Positions 63,655 through 64,000 of a stretch of 64,000 nucleotides of DNA are shown piece by piece. Every line of letters starts with the position of its first letter. Within the stretch, counting starts at the first letter, position 1. The stretch spans positions 223,373,145 through 223,437,144 of the forward strand of contig NC_133324.1 of the NCBI RefSeq assembly GCF_042186555.1. The letters are read 5' to 3'. The notes beneath the pieces are model-generated. The model was given only the letters and a program-made list of their open reading frames with translations. It did not search any database and had not been told where the DNA came from. Both the position numbers and the translations under genes were made by a program. The DNA is from Aquarana catesbeiana (lineage: Eukaryota; Chordata; Amphibia; Anura; Ranidae).

Positions 63655-64000
63655 TAGGAGAGGAAGGTGGAGGGTATGACAGTGGGTAGTATGTACATGA
63701 GAGGGGTGCAGAGTGTATGGTGGTGGGTAGTATTTACATAAGAGTGGTTCGGAGTGTATGGGGGTGAGTAGTATGTACATGAGAGGGGTGTGGAGTGTAT
63801 GGGGGTGGGTAATATGTACATGAGAGGGGTGCGGAGTGTATGGGGGTGGGTAATATGTACATGAGAGGGGTGCAGAGTGTATGGGTGTGGGTAGTATGTA
63901 CATGAGAGGGGTGCGAAGTGTATGGCGGTGGGGTGCAGAGTGTATGGTAGGGAATAGTATGACATGAGAGGGGTACAGAGTGTATGGGGGTGGGTAGTAT
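63655..64000. repeat. Minisatellite of about 40-bp units, runs off the window end
   Basis: Eight or so units of the type GAGAGGGGTGCGGAGTGTAT followed by GGGGGTGGGTAGTATGTACAT, with point differences and one shortened unit near 63930. The G-rich plus strand (GGGGGTGGG) might form quadruplexes. The repetitive reading frames on the minus strand are by-products. Confidence 0.92.

Noticed and set aside
63609..63965. 118-codon Thr/His/Pro-rich repetitive protein
   Set aside because: By-product of the 40-bp minisatellite.

Overview
The window looks like TE-saturated nuclear DNA of an anuran amphibian, most likely a ranid or other neobatrachian frog. I base this on the repeat types (PIF/Harbinger and TTAA-target MITEs with their characteristic termini, a Ngaro-type tyrosine-recombinase retrotransposon with an SGNH-hydrolase ORF, Tf1/sushi-like chromovirus, ZBED-type hAT, Tc1/mariner, Penelope-like and ERV remnants). 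I recognise no host protein-coding gene, no tRNA, no rRNA and no CRISPR array. The taxon is an inference from repeat style; it was not searched.

Layout. 1-535 is the right end of a hAT transposon whose body lies left of the window. 600-2815 is a broken PIF/Harbinger-like region with divergent Myb-like and MADF genes. 3.1-14.5 kb holds dispersed MITEs, minisatellites and a decayed Tc1/mariner element. 15043-22154 is a complete hAT transposon: perfect 8-bp target duplication, short TIRs, an open 1109-codon BED-hAT transposase on the minus strand, and two internal tandem arrays. 22-25.5 kb is more MITEs. 25.5-30.7 kb is a minus-strand endogenous retrovirus remnant (RT connection, RNase H, integrase, start of env, PPT, 3' LTR), rearranged by a 2.3-kb tandem duplication and a later microhomology deletion. 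31-46 kb holds two near-adjacent TTAA-flanked elements, further MITEs, a Penelope-like remnant, and a U2-snRNA-headed chimeric retroinsertion (42706-44566) with a poly(A) tail and a 15-bp target duplication, itself hit by two MITEs. 46617-53096 is an apparently intact Ngaro-type retrotransposon with split direct repeats identical by eye. 54.7-55.9 kb is a very large palindrome. 56554-62716 is a solo LTR interrupted by a full-length but mutated Ty3/gypsy chromovirus (57156-62680) with a predicted self-priming site. The window ends in a minisatellite.

How the parts relate. The gene-like content is transposon machinery. The hAT and the Ngaro element look young and have open reading frames. The chromovirus has two LTRs and a 5-bp target duplication but carries three stops, one frameshift and a changed catalytic residue. 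The ERV, Tc1, Penelope-like and Harbinger pieces are dead. The strongest candidates for something little described are the U2-headed chimera, the self-priming complementarity of the chromovirus, the SGNH-encoding Ngaro element, and the hAT upstream array whose unit lengths keep one frame open.
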